From Ricinus communis (Eukaryota; Streptophyta; Magnoliopsida; Malpighiales; Euphorbiaceae): a DNA stretch of 64,000 bases. Position numbers and translations under genes: made by a program. The notes beneath the pieces were generated by a model that made no database searches, was not told where the DNA came from, and was given only the letters and a program-made list of their open reading frames with translations. This document shows positions 52,116-63,423 of the stretch, piece after piece; the first letter of the stretch is position 1; each line of letters begins with the position of its first letter. The DNA is taken from NCBI RefSeq assembly GCF_019578655.1, contig NC_063265.1, positions 3,072,501-3,136,500 of the forward strand, given 5' to 3'.

Positions 52116-52640
52116 CTAGTTATTCATTTGCGCGTTATAAAGATGTTATTATTATTTTGATTATAAAATTAAATTATTTAATATTTTATAATTATTTATA
52201 ATATTTTAAATAATAATAAATTAAGTATTTTTAATTATATTTTTTTTAGAAATAAATATTTTAAAATTTATTAATATAATAACTTTGTATTATTAAAGTA
52301 TTTATTAATTAATTCTTAGTATTATATAAATTAATACTGTAAATATAGTTGATATTACAATTCGTTAGAATTAGAAATTATTATATAATTGGAAAACTAT
52401 TTATTAGTTAATATAATATTGACATGTTCAATAAAATATTTTTTATTATTAAAATTATTATTTAATTAGAAAACTAATTTTTAGTTAATATAATATTAAA
52501 AATATAATTAAGTGATTTCTTAGAATTAGTATTATTATTTAACGTATACATCAATAAATTAATAGAAAAATAATAAAATTACATATAATTTTGAATTTCA
52601 TGTGGCAATAATAAATATCCATATCAAAATATAATTATAA
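52116..52640 (-). mobile_element. AT-rich insertion, possibly a Helitron-like element in reverse
   Basis: Similarity with the 54.3-kb copy of the subtilase 3' flank stops at about 52110, just before AACTAGTTATTCATTTGCGCG. Read on the minus strand this ends in ...CTAG then T, after a CGCGCAAATG stretch, as Helitron 3' ends do. The other end was not found and no protein is present, so the assignment is weak; that something was inserted or rearranged here is well supported. Confidence 0.3.
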
Positions 52641-52717
52641 ATTTAGTATCTTAATTTTTAAAATTTTTCTATTTCAGTGTTTGAATTATTATTTTATTCA
52701 ATCAAGTATCTAAACTG

Positions 52718-52719
<2 letters not shown>

Positions 52720-52778
<59 letters not shown>
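52720..52778. repeat. (AT)n microsatellite
   Basis: About 29 AT units, inside sequence related to the left end of the element at 53489. Confidence 0.95.
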
Positions 52779-52781
<3 letters not shown>

Positions 52782-52807
52782 GGTGTGTTTTGCAAGTTTT
52801 TACAGAT

Positions 52808-52899
52808 AAATTAATAATTTAACTCATTTTACACATGAAATGACCTAAATATCAAATTAATAATTTAACTCATTTTACACATGAAATGACCTAAATATC
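52808..52899. repeat. Perfect 46-bp tandem duplication
   Basis: AAATTAATAATTTAACTCAT followed by the rest of the unit begins at 52808 and again at 52854, without a difference. Such identity means it is recent. Confidence 0.9.
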
Positions 52900-53479
52900 C
52901 TTACTCCCATTACTTATACTTTTTTGTATTTCTTCTTTCTTCTTTTTTCTTATTTCTATTTTCTAATTAAGTCTTTTTTAGCACTAAAAATTTAAAGATA
53001 TTGAGTTAATTTTTTCTTTTTTTTTGTTCATTTTCTTAAAAATAATTTACTCATCATTTTTAATACTTAAAAATTATTGTCTTTCTAAAAAAATTAATAC
53101 CACCCTCTCTTTTCTAATATTGTTATGATATAAAAGAATATATTTTATATTTACTTTTTCATTAAAGTGAATGTGTTCATCGCTAAAAATTAAGGACGGT
53201 CGATGAGAATTTCTCAAATATTATTTTAAGAGCATATTCTGCAGTCAACTATAAGAATCAAAGAACAAGTGATAAGTAATAGGAATAACTTTCTCGACCA
53301 AGAATGGATCTCGCTCGATGGAAGATGTATCACAGAGATAAATCGTCCAGTCACTCTAGGGAAGTGAATCCGTGCTGAAGCTTTTAATTCCATAGAAAAT
53401 CTGGTATAATCAAGGGATTACCAACCATAGGGATTGAAAGCACTTGTAGACAATTAAAATTGAATAAAGAAAATTATAT
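52900..53479. other. Intergenic DNA, no gene seen
   Basis: 52640-52960 resembles the left part of the Mutator-like element that follows (ATTTTTCTATTTCAGTGTTT and AATGACCTAAATATC are shared). The less AT-rich 53190-53440 is not recognised. Confidence 0.45.
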
Positions 53480-53488
53480 TAATTTATA

Positions 53489-54265
53489 GAGATAATTACA
53501 GTTTTAGTGTCTTCATTTTTCAATTTTTTCTATTTCAGTGTTTAAGTTATTTTTTTATTTAATTAAATATCTGAATCTGCTAATTTAAATATATTGTGGT
53601 ATTTCTTACATGTTAAAGTAATAATTTATTTTATTTTATACTTGAAATGACCTAAATATCCTTATTCATCCTTACTTATCTTCTTTCATCTTTTTCTTAA
53701 TTTTTTAAATCTTTTTCCTATCATCTATCAGATCTTTTAATACTAAAAAAAATATTGGATTAAGTTCTTTTAATTTTTTTTAAAGGAATTTACTCATCAT
53801 CTTTTAATTTCTAACAATTATTTCTTTAGAACACTTAATATCTTCTTCTTTCTGTTCTCATTATTTTGAGGTGAAAAAGTATATTATATTTTTATTTTTT
53901 AAGGTGAATGTATGAAAATAAAAGACTAAGTAAATGACATTTAATTTTTTTAATTTTTATTTGAATGAATAAGAAAAAAATAATTTTATCTTTTTCGTGT
54001 TTTAATTTTTTGAGAAACAAATGAAATTTTAAAAAAAATATTAAAAATGGACAAAAATAAAATAAATAAAAAAGAAATATGATATTATTTTAAAGAAGGA
54101 TATTTATATTAATTTACTATCCAAAATAAATCAAATAAACACTTTAATTTATAGAACTGGTTAAAGATACTATATTGAATATTTTTAGCATAATTAAATA
54201 AAAAATAATTTAAACACTAAATAGAAAAAAGAGAAAAATTAAAACACCAAATTTGTAATTTTCTC
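53489..54265. mobile_element. Mutator-like non-autonomous element with 9-bp target duplication
   Basis: TIRs of about 80 bp: the left end GAGATAATTACAGTTTTAGT pairs with the inverse of the right end (GAGAAAATTACAAATTTGGT on the minus strand), and both continue into CTATTT(C)AGTGTTTAA. The 9-bp TAATTTATA directly flanks both ends (53480-53488 and 54266-54274), the Mutator signature. The 777-bp element has no ORF, so it depends on a transposase elsewhere. Confidence 0.85.
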
Positions 54266-54291
54266 TAATTTATAGCTACAAAGACCTACAT

Positions 54292-54545
54292 GTGCTTCTA
54301 TGCTTTTGGGGAGCTGGTATGGTGAGATGGGTGGACAACGAAAGGAGTCCTATAGTGGTAAAGCAAGCAGAAGCAAGATTAAGTTAATTCGTTGTGCATC
54401 GCTTGATATCAACAAATTCATTCAATTTTTTATTAATGAATATTAATTAAGTCCATGGCAGATTATTTGTTAAGAGCATCTCATGATTCTGCATTTTTGT
54501 TTGTTGCTTCTTTTGGGAATTGTCTCACCCCAAATCATTAGACGA
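54292..54545 (+). pseudogene. Duplicated 3' end of the subtilase gene
   Basis: Closely matches 51856-52109: CTTCTATGCTTTTGGGG, TGGTAAAGCAAGCAGAAGCA and the 3'-UTR text GGCAGATTATTTGTTAAGA recur in order. It covers the last about 30 codons (with small indels that break the frame) and about 150 bases of 3' flank. The rest of this second gene copy is gone, so it is a fragment of a tandem duplicate. Confidence 0.92.
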
Positions 54546-56400
54546 TAATATCAAGGCCTAATGAGCCAAAAAAAAAAAATCAAACTTTTTCTCAATTTTA
54601 CGACTTGGTCTAAATTGTCTAAATTTTGTAATTTAGTGCAATTTATTGCAATTATGCGTTTCCCTAGCCAATTTGATGTATATTGGACTAAATCAGTATC
54701 TTTTTATTCTCATTTGTGTTTTGAACCTCAATTTTCAGAGATTCAAGAGTTGTAGTGCTTATATTTTGAACATTTTAACTTGAAATTTTAATTAATCATA
54801 TATCATTTCAAATACAAATATTAATAATATTAATAATGAAATACTATAATAAATCAATGAAATAGCAATAAATTTTAGTAACGGACTGCTCTTATTGCTA
54901 TTTAGTATATTATGAAAACTTTTGCTTTTATATGGAATAATGAGGGAAAGTTTGGTCACTATTCTGTCACAAAATATAGCACTAATTTTTGAAGTTCTGC
55001 AACAGATCGGTGATGAACAACTACTCCATTACTAAAATTTGGCACGTAATAGCAATAAAATATGTGTCCCTAGCTAAGTAGCGACGGCTTGGCGATGAAA
55101 AATTTCTGTTACTAATTTTTGAATATTTTTATAATTTATAGATAATTTTTTGAACAAATTTTAAATATATTTATAAATTTTTGAAATATATAACTATACA
55201 ATATTATTATAAAAGTATTTGTTGTTGATGGTTCATATTATATTAGTTTCAATCATAAAATATTAATTCTATAAGTTGATTGAGAAATGTAAGAAGCAAC
55301 ATGGGCTATGAAAATATCACAAAGAAAAAAGAAAAACTATAAAGCATAAAATTGTAAAAATATGAAATCACATTAGAACTAATAAATGGCATTAGCATAT
55401 GTTTGACAATAATTTATTGATGGAGTATACCACAGAGTATTCTTTTATAACAAAATAAATCACAGACCCATCTTTGTCAAATTTTTGATACTTATCTAAA
55501 ATAATATCTAATAGCATAACGGTTTATCTCAAAAAGATGTCAGCTTTAATTACTCACTATACTGTAAATGAAAGAAGAAAAAAAAAAGTAAATGAAGAAA
55601 AAATACATATACATTTAACACTGGAAAACACAAATCTATCGGCGATATCATGTTTGTGTTTCTCTCCTTTTCAATACAAAATAAAGAGTCCCTCTATAGT
55701 GGACTTAGGTCTTAGGTACATTATAGCCACTGGATTAGAATCTTTTATTCTAGCCATTATATTAAGTAACTTTCATCGAGTAAATCAATAATATTTCTTT
55801 TATTGTTGAAACCTATAATCTGATGGAATGGATTTTTATCCAATCTAATAATTGTGTGAAACTTTATCTCTTTTTTACTATTTTTATAATATTATCTTGA
55901 CGGTTCTTCATTTTAAATTATTCAAATATTAAACTCCATTAAAATTTAAAAATAATAGAAAAGAAGCTATAATAAATCTTCCAAACTCACTATCTTAATG
56001 TTATATAAATTCCAAAAATCTTGAAAGAAGAAATCTAGTATTTGTTCCATTTTTTAGCTAAAATTGAGTTAAAAGTCTTTTTTTTTTTTATAAAGAGTTA
56101 AAGCAATATTTCTTTTCTCAATCTGTTTGGCTTTCTTGGCTTTGGCGAATTAAGATTTCTCGATGCTAGAATCAGATAAGAGTTCTTTTATCTTCATTGA
56201 GTAATACCTACTAAGAGGAAGTTAGCATTGAAATTATAAGATAGTAGAGTCTAAATTGATTATTAAAATCTCTATTTAATTTCTCTTCATGATTGAATCC
56301 ATTTATTTTGTGGTACCTCGGAAAGTTAATTTCATTTATATTGATTCTAGTAGGAAATTGGACTTAGAGTAATTTGCTTCTTTCGTTTATGGATAAAAAG
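54546..56400. other. Intergenic DNA, no gene seen
   Basis: 54870-55130 has words such as AGTAACGG, AGCGACGG, GCGATGAA and TTACTAAT, like the sub-terminal repeats of CACTA or hAT elements with GTAGCGACG motifs, but no terminal repeats were found. The 84-residue ORF at 55537-55791 is unrecognised. Confidence 0.4.
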
Positions 56401-56403
56401 TAG

Positions 56404-56902
56404 AAATGGTACAATAACTACGTCACTTATATCTATTTGGTATCTCAACTCAATAATCATAACTTATATCTATTTAGTATCTCAACTCAATAATCATAAC
56501 AAATGGTACTCTAAGTCATCATTAATAAGTCAGGCGAGAGTATCTTTATACTTTATAGCCATTTTTGTATTTATGTGGCAGCTAAATTCTTTCTCTAGCT
56601 TCTATGTCACCACTGAACTATACATAATTAATCCTAATAGGCTTAAAATTCTAATCTCTAAAATTGCAATTTTAAAGTATGAGTTCAAGGGTAAAGGAGA
56701 TGAAATAATATTCATCTAACTAGTATCAGTTATGTAGAGGTAATGTGGTAGTTAGTGGGAGAATCTAGCTGCCACATCATTACATAATGATTGAAAAGTG
56801 TAACCAGATTCCTTATTGGTCAGTTGGAGTGCTATTTTTTGTGTTATTGAGTTGAAGTACCAAATGGATACAATAGCCATAGTTACAATACCATTTATTC
56901 AT
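56404..56902. mobile_element. Small TIR element (MITE-like), about 500 bp
   Basis: AAATGGTACAATAACTA...ATTTGGTATCTCAACTCAATAA at the left pairs with the inverse right end (AAATGGTATTGTAACTAT...ATTTGGTACTTCAACTCAATAA), with about 55 bp clearly matched. A 37-bp unit (CTTATATCTATTT...) is doubled in the left arm at 56424-56500. No coding capacity. No target duplication could be confirmed; flanks beyond the repeat still pair weakly. Confidence 0.78.
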
Positions 56903-57091
56903 TTTACACTTCATTTGTGATGGATGATATTAGCTAATTACTAGAGCCAAACTAGTAAGTTGTTATTAAGAGCGACTTGTTGCTAGAGATGAAGAAGTAG
57001 ATTAAGGATTAAAGTCATTAATTCCATTGTGACCGTCATTCTGGATTTATCATTAGAACGAAATATTTCAGTGCCAGAACATATCGACGTC

Positions 57092-58100
57092 CTAGTTCAG
57101 ACCGTTCTCAGGGGCATTACCGTAGTAATTCCACCACTGTTTAAACCAGTAAGGGATTTTGGAGGTTTGGATATTGGTGTCGAAGTAGAATAGCCAGGAG
57201 TGGCTTCTTCCTTCGTTTTGGATAAGAAAGGTATTGAACCAGGCTTGCTGGTAATCCCAATAGGAGAAAGATGTGTTAAGATTTGAAGGGTAGGTTCTTT
57301 TTAGAGAAGTAGGGAAGGAACGAAGAGAGTGTAAATCCATACCCCAATCAGACGGGTAAAGGATTCTTTGGATTGTGCATGTTGAATATGCAGGGTCTTT
57401 ATGGGCTTTGTCTTTTTTGAAATGCTTGAATTTGGCTAAACCAGTAACCTCAAGGATTGACTGGTAATAAGCCTGAGGCTTTGAAATATTCCAGGGTTTA
57501 AAAAACCAACCTGGAGGGAAAATCTTTGAAACCAGTTTTGAGGGCTTTCTGCGAATCCTTCCTCAATGGTTAAAACATTTTGAAAATAGGTTTTTCCAAA
57601 TACTCATTTGATTTAAAACGTTTTGATTGGCACAAAACAATCTCCCCGAGAGTTTGGCTTTGAAAGACTATTTGAGTTTTGAGATAGATTTGGAGGGAAA
57701 ATCTCTATCTCGGTATTTTGAAAAGGGATAGATAATATACCTTTACCCTTTGTGGAGGAAGATGACGACTTTGGAGTTGCTACTAGCTTTGGAATAATTT
57801 GCTTTGTAGATGGTTCAGACAGGGATTGAACCATTTGTCTTTTGTATTATTCTACTCTTTGAATGAATTCGGTCTTCACGGGCAAGCCATTCCCCGAATT
57901 TGTTTGGCTTGATCGGCTTTGAAGGGATCCATTTGTTGTTGAACTGGATCCGGTTGATTAATTTCTTCTTGGATTATCTCAGCCCAAGTCCTGATGGGCT
58001 TTGAAGTTGAAGGGAGAACTTCCTTCACTGGGCTTTGGATTTGGGCCGGCTTTGAAGTGGCCGTGGACTTTTCTTCTTTGGATTTTGACTTTCTTGGCAT
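57092..58100 (-). pseudogene. 3' ORF of the pararetrovirus, unknown function, broken
   Basis: Three segments in differing frames: 58100-57876 (starts MPRKSKSKEEKS, basic, then WAEIIQEEINQ), 57834-57613 (Ser/Lys-rich, then PNSRGDCFVPIK) and about 57510-57092 (AYYQSILEVTG, then WDYQQAWFNTFLIQNEGRSH, and WFKQWWNYYG at the end). The ATG at 58100 is only a few bases after the RNase H stop, as in a polycistronic viral RNA. I recognise the third segment as a recurrent companion of such polyproteins in plant genomes, but its role is unknown. A TGA ends segment one. Confidence 0.6.
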
Positions 58101-58106
58101 TTTGTA

Positions 58107-58792
58107 TCACTCCTGTTTTTGTAAGAACTCTCTGGTTAGAAAGTCAGGAATAGAATTTGATTCTCCTCGAATAAATTCAATCTCAAAATCAAAAACAGAT
58201 AAGATAGCTTGCCAACGGGCGAAAATCTGTTTTGAAGCTATATTTTGGACATCTTTTTGTAAAACTTCTTTTGCAGACTTGCAATCAATCCTTAAAAGAA
58301 ATTTTTGATTTAAAAGATCGCTTTGAAATTTAGAAATACAGAGAACTATCGAAAGGATTTCCTTTTTGATAGTAGAATAATTCTTTTGGGTATCATTCCA
58401 GTGAGCAGAAGTAAACTGGACAATACATTCTTTGGAATTTTGAACTTGCTTTAGAATCCCACCATATCCTAACTCTGATGCATCCGTTTCTACAATCTTA
58501 AATGCGGAAGGATCAAATTTAGATGCGTGCAAGGAATTTCTAAAACTTGTTTTTTAATGCTTTGGACAATCTTTGTATGCTGATCAGACCAAGGAGGAGG
58601 GTTTTTCCTTAGCCTATCATGCAGAGGCTTTGCAAGACAGTTTAAATTAGGATAAAAATCCATGACATAATTTAAACTACCAAGAAATCTTTGAAGCTGG
58701 GTTTTTTCCAAAATTTTATCCGGAAACTTTGGAAGTGAATGCAAGGGATCTCTCAATTGGAGTAATTGTACCCCGAGAGATGTAATGACCAA
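58107..58792 (-). pseudogene. End of RT and RNase H of the pararetrovirus
   Basis: 58792-58490 carries the connection (QRFLGSLNYVMDFYPNL, AKPLHDRL), and 58532-58107 the RNase H: ETDASELGYGG with the first catalytic Asp (58484-58473), KEILSIVLCI with the Glu and RIDCKSA with the next Asp. The terminal FLTRE is typical of caulimovirids. Frameshifts near 58770 and 58530 separate it from RT. Confidence 0.82.
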
Positions 58793-59507
58793 GAAATCTA
58801 ATTTTCGTTTGAAAAAGAGATATCTTAGACTTTGAAACCACTAAACCATTTTTCTTAACAACATAGAAAAATGTTTCTAGGTGTTTAAAATGTTGTTCAA
58901 TGGAATTTGAAAAGATTAAAACATCATCTATGTAGACAATGCAGAACTTTGAAAATGGATTAAAAATGTCATTCATGATTTTCTGAAATTCAGAAGGGGC
59001 ATTTTTTAATCCAAAAGGCATGACATTCCACTCATATTGACCGAATGGGACTGTGAATGCCGTTTTGTAACGATCTTTTGGATCAATCTGGATTTGCCAA
59101 AATCCGGATTTCATGTCAAACTTTGAAAAGATGAATGCAGAATGCAGTTTTTGTAAAAGATCTTTCTTATTTGGAATAGGATACCTAATCCACTTAAGAG
59201 CTTTGTTCAGGGGTTTATAGTTGATCACTAGCCTAGGAGTTCCTCTTTCTATTTCGCTATTCTTATTGACATAGAAAGCTGCACAAGACCAAGGTGATCT
59301 AGACTTTGTAATTAAACCCTTAGACTCAAGATCTTTAATCTCTAATCTGCAATGGCTTTCTAAAGACTCATTCATCTGAATGGGTCTGGCTTTAGTAGGG
59401 ATTTGCTTATCTGAAAAATCGTTTTCATATGGCAAATCTACCATATGTTGCTTTCGATTCCAAAAAGCATTTGGAAGATCAGAACAGAGTTCATTCTCAA
59501 TCTTCAT
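58716..59507 (-). pseudogene. Reverse transcriptase of the pararetrovirus
   Basis: 263 residues with all main RT motifs: KGLITKSRSPWSCAAFYVNK, LVINYKPLNK, FSKFDMKSGFWQI, PFGLKNAPSEFQ and the active site YIDDVLIFS (58934-58923). It is in the same frame as the protease segment upstream, separated from it only by a TAA at 59546-59544. The active-site residues are intact although the ORF is interrupted. Confidence 0.88.
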
Positions 59508-59543
59508 TTGAAAATCAGAAATTTTTCTTTGAACAAAATCATT

Positions 59544-60185
59544 TTACAGTTGATCTAGGATTCTCTTCAAACCCACATCTTGTTGAAGATGAGAAAGATG
59601 GGTTTGTTTACCTTTGATCAAAGCATTGATTTCAAAATTGTAAATGGAATGTGCTTTGATAAGATTCAAATTTCTCTTTTTTGGTTTTTCTAGAAAAGGA
59701 AAAACAATCTTTGAATCTTTAGCTTTGAAAATGATTCCAGCAGTTGTCACTTTAAAGGGAGTTATCAAATTGATAAACGGAGTCCCTAAGATAACAGTTT
59801 GCTGAAGATCCTTTGTAAGAATAAAAACATTCTTTAAAGCAATGTTATTATTAAGAATTGCGGCTTCAGTTTTACCAGCAATCTTAATCTTTGAAGGATT
59901 GGTTGAAGTTAGCCTTTCTTTGGTTTCTTGATGAAACCTTTTAGGAACCAGTTCGCAGTTGATACAATTGAGGTCTGCTCCTGTATCAAACAACGCGATG
60001 GTTTCTATCTGGAAATCACCAGGAAAAACAAGCTTTATTTGAATCAAATATTTTCTTGAAGTAATTTCCTTTAAAACATTGATAAAGTTTTCAGGAACAT
60101 TTTCAGAAACTTCAAGGTTTTGAAAATCATGTTCCTCATCAGAATCAGAATCACTATTCTGTTTGAGGATCAGGCTTTGAAGCAA
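59544..60185 (-). pseudogene. Aspartic protease region of the pararetrovirus
   Basis: The catalytic motif is ALFDTGADLN (DTGAD at 59987-59973), followed by the flap-like and second conserved region (VILGTPFINL). An acidic stretch (SDSDSDEEHD) precedes the domain. A TAA at 60203-60201 interrupts the frame upstream and another TAA at 59546-59544 ends the segment. Confidence 0.83.
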
Positions 60186-60200
60186 AACAGAATCATTTTG

Positions 60201-61096
60201 TTATTTTTCTTTCAACTCTTTGAGTTCTGTTTTGATGGTTTTAATCTCCTTCTGGTGTTCCTGAACAGTAGGAAGAGGGTTTTTCAACTTCTTCCCTTTG
60301 TCTAAAATCATAGTAAGATTATAAGTATTCTTACTAGAAGAAGGAACCAGAGATTCAGTTTTTAAAATTTTTTTTAAAACCTGCTTTTGAATAAGAGGAT
60401 CACTAATATGTTTTACAGCCTCAAGAAGAGCTTCTTGTTGCTTAGTGAGCATATTAATGTTCTTTGAAGAGCTTTCTGAATCTGTCTCAGAACAATCAGT
60501 TGAGGTTTTGATTTCATCAATTTGAAATTCTTCCTCACTGTTTGAGAACTCGATTCGGATGAATCAACTAGAAGAGCGAAATTTTTGCAAAACTTCTTCT
60601 TCTATTCGGAAGCTCAAGCGATCTTTTGGAAAACTTACAATACTTCAAGTATGGCCTTTCTTACCACATTTAAAGCATGTAATTTTTGAAAAATCTTTTT
60701 AGAATCTTTCTTTGGAAATTTAGAATGAAATTTGGAAGAAGATGGCTTTTATAGAAATTCTCCTTGCTTTTAGAAGGCTTTCTATATTTGGAAAATCGCT
60801 TCTTTTGAAAGACTTTGAGTAAGAATCAACTTTGCATTTCCCTTTGCAACTGAACACGGGCTCTATTGGGTTGTACTCAAACCGGTTACGAAACTACCTA
60901 GTTCCCGCCTAGTATTTTTCATCTCCCATTTGAAATTTCGTCTTTGAAGCTTAAGGTCATGACAAATCTTTAAACCTTCTTTCCGGGTTAGACTAACTAA
61001 CTCACCATAAGTGTAGAAATCATAAGGGATTTGACCGCTATGGGCTTCTCTTATGGTATTCCTAACTCTTTCACCTAAAATCTTAGGTAAACCGGC
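60201..61096 (-). pseudogene. Coat-protein tail, zinc knuckle and coiled coil of the pararetrovirus
   Basis: After the coat-like part come LPKILGERVRNTI and TYGELVSLTRKEGL in broken frames, then the zinc knuckle TCFKCGKKGHT at 60680-60648, which is followed by TGA so that the last Cys of CX2CX4HX4C is not reached. Then a Glu/Ser-rich stretch and, at 60452-60204, a coiled coil with heptad-like EIKTIKTELKELKEK. Confidence 0.7.
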
Positions 61097-61984
61097 TAAG
61101 AACTTTTCTTTCCGGAAGGTCGGCTAGAATCTTCCCTAAGCATGACTCTGGTTAGGAAAGTGTCTTTGTAACTTTGGAAGTTGCTAAGCTTCATGGTAAG
61201 GTTACTAAGGAGCTCGGCATTTTTGTCTTTAAGCAGAGAAGGGTCTCCTATGAAATGTAAGGAAATAGTGAGGATTAGAGTTGACACTGCATCCTCAATC
61301 AGATTTCCTATTTCATCTAGAATGGGAGTTCCTTCTACTATGGTTTGGATAGCACCTAGGATTTGGAGTTGCTGTGCTTGAGTGAGATGATAATCCCACC
61401 ATCCTTTTAACCGGCCGAAAATCCAGTATCGTGAGCTCAAGAATGGCTCTATCGGAGGTACCACTTTGGGTTTTGTAGGCATTGGCTGCCATGGTCATCT
61501 GTTGTAAGAGACCAAGGATGTTGTATTCAGACATTCCATCTATATTCCATTCATAGACGGAGGAGGCATTGAATCTAGACTGGGTTAGGATGTTGTTCCT
61601 ATTCTCAATTCCTAGATCTGGAGCAGTACTCCTAGGAGTATTCCAGGTTAATCTAGGGGCTTGGATTCCCAATCTGTTGATGTTGAAGGGTTTTGGAATG
61701 GGGCTTTCAAGCCCTGAATCATCTGATTCATCGCTTTGGGCTTGTCCTATTGCACTGATATTCCTACTACTTTGGGGAGTATCTGGCACTAGATTTTTGG
61801 ACGACTCAGAGGTTGCTAATCTACTAAGCTGTTCTCTGACTGCTTTGGCAAACTCAGTTTGCTTTTGGAAATGGTCTTGGCTTGGCTTTGTAAGCTGATA
61901 TGGCTTAAAAACGGGGTTTTTAAGCTTTTCTGACTGGTTCGACTCCTTTGGTTGACCAGTACTGGGGATTGGAGATGTCACCAC
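61096..61984 (-). pseudogene. Coat-protein-like region of the pararetrovirus
   Basis: 61984-61313 is Ser/Pro/Gln-rich, then VYEWNIDGMSEYNILGLLQQ. After a frameshift between about 61480 and 61430 the ORF 61482-61096 continues with FGRLKGWWDYHLTQAQQ and ISLHFIGDPSLL, like the nucleocapsid region of plant pararetroviruses and related retroelements. No enzymatic motif. The assignment rests on order and pattern. Confidence 0.6.
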
Positions 61985-62065
61985 TACAGGGGGCTTTTGA
62001 ATCTGGTTTTCTATTCTAACCAGTTGCTTTCCTATAGTGTTTAGACAGGTGTTCGAATAATTGTT

Positions 62066-62698
62066 CTATTGAACAATATTCTTGACATTCTTTTCAAGGT
62101 CTTCGCCTACCAATTTGTAAGGTGTAGCCTCTATCTCACTCTCTCCATAAGGAATGGTTATCTTCCTAAGGGGAGGATGTTCAGACTGGACAGTTAGGTT
62201 TTCTCCTACCTTCCACTCAGGGGCTTTGTTCCTTACTGTGACAGGACTAATGGACTTATCCTTGAAGGGATAAAGGATACCATTTTCTTTGCAGTTAATT
62301 TGAAACCAATCAAAAAATTTGATTTGGGCTTTGTTTTGAATATAAAATTGATAGTATTTTTCTTGAATACTATCTTTTTCTTTTAAAAAATTCTTAAAAA
62401 ACCAAAGTTTCTTAAGATGGTTTTTCTTTGAATAGAAATCTTCATGCAAGAGTTTTTTATCAATTTCAAACTCTTTTGAAATCATGTTGATTGTAGAATC
62501 AGTCTTGAAGAGAGAGAACTTTGAAAACTCATAAATTTGTTTCTTTTGGACTTTGGGTATTTCCCAATCATCGATATGCTTTGAAAAATCTTCAATAGTG
62601 ATTTCTTCACTATTTACTAGACCTTTGTACCTCGATGATTCAGAGGCAGAAGAATTTGAGAAAGAAGAAGATCTACAGAAGAAAGGTTCTAAATTCAC
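62066..62698 (-). pseudogene. N-terminal ORF region of the pararetrovirus
   Basis: About 210 residues rich in Lys, Phe and Ser (FSKHIDDWEIPKVQKKQIY, KKLWFFKNFLKEKD). There is no ATG at the start of the open frame (GTG at 62698), so the true start is lost or uses another frame. No movement-protein or other known domain was recognised. It begins about 190 bases downstream of the primer site. Confidence 0.5.
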
Positions 62699-62886
62699 TT
62701 TAACCTAAACCAAAATAACTTTCTAGACAAGCCTGGACCACAGCTCTCGACTTTTTATCGCCTCGTCGGGACTTACTATCACAAGCATAAAATGAACGGA
62801 ACTTGCCTATAGGAAACCTGATGCAGTCTAAAATGAATGTAAAATCTTTGTAATGTAGATATGCTTCTAATCCCGGAACCCAATAG

Positions 62887-62898
62887 GCTCTGATACCA
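62887..62898 (-). other. tRNA-Met primer-binding site of the pararetrovirus
   Basis: TGGTATCAGAGC on the minus strand, a perfect match to the initiator tRNA-Met complement. It lies about 500 bases after the presumed transcription start, as in caulimovirids. Confidence 0.85.
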
Positions 62899-63185
62899 AA
62901 TTAGAACGAGATCTAGGAAATAGAAGGAAATATTAAGCAGTGAAGATTTAGATCTAAGTTCGTGGCGTTGTAACCAGATTCACGCTTTAAGCAGCCTGTG
63001 GGAGCTTTAGATGCTCTTGCAGAATCTGTTTTCCAGCCTATAAACTTATAGATCTGAAAATAAATTTGAACAGAAACAATCAGTAAGTTTCCGATGCGTG
63101 ATCCTCTTACGAGGCAAGCACAGAGCATACGCTTGATGATGGGGAAAGAAGAAGAAGATAAATAAATAAGATAAACTTTGAATGC

Positions 63186-63191
63186 TTTATT
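63186..63191 (-). terminator. Poly(A) signal in the pararetroviral leader
   Basis: AATAAA on the minus strand, preceded by TTGT-rich text. It is about 240 bases beyond the TATA box, so a transcript passing it twice would have terminal repeats of roughly 200 bases, the arrangement found in pararetroviral RNAs. Confidence 0.55.
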
Positions 63192-63423
63192 GATAATAAC
63201 AGGCTTTGAACATAAACATATAAACAACTTTGAAAGCTTTAAACAAACATACAACTTTGTAAAACTTTGAAACAAGAAGAATATAGACTTACAAGAGGAG
63301 TTACAAGATTTCTCTGTCTCTCACTCACTCTTTTCACTCTAATTTCTTCTGTGAGAATTAGACTCAGGAAGAGCTTTCTTTCTACTGAATTCTAAATTCT
63401 GAGGGATGAAGAAGGAGGACTCC

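Noticed and set aside
61181..61898. Plus-strand ORFs over the coat-protein region
   Set aside because: Antisense shadows of the minus-strand pararetroviral frames.
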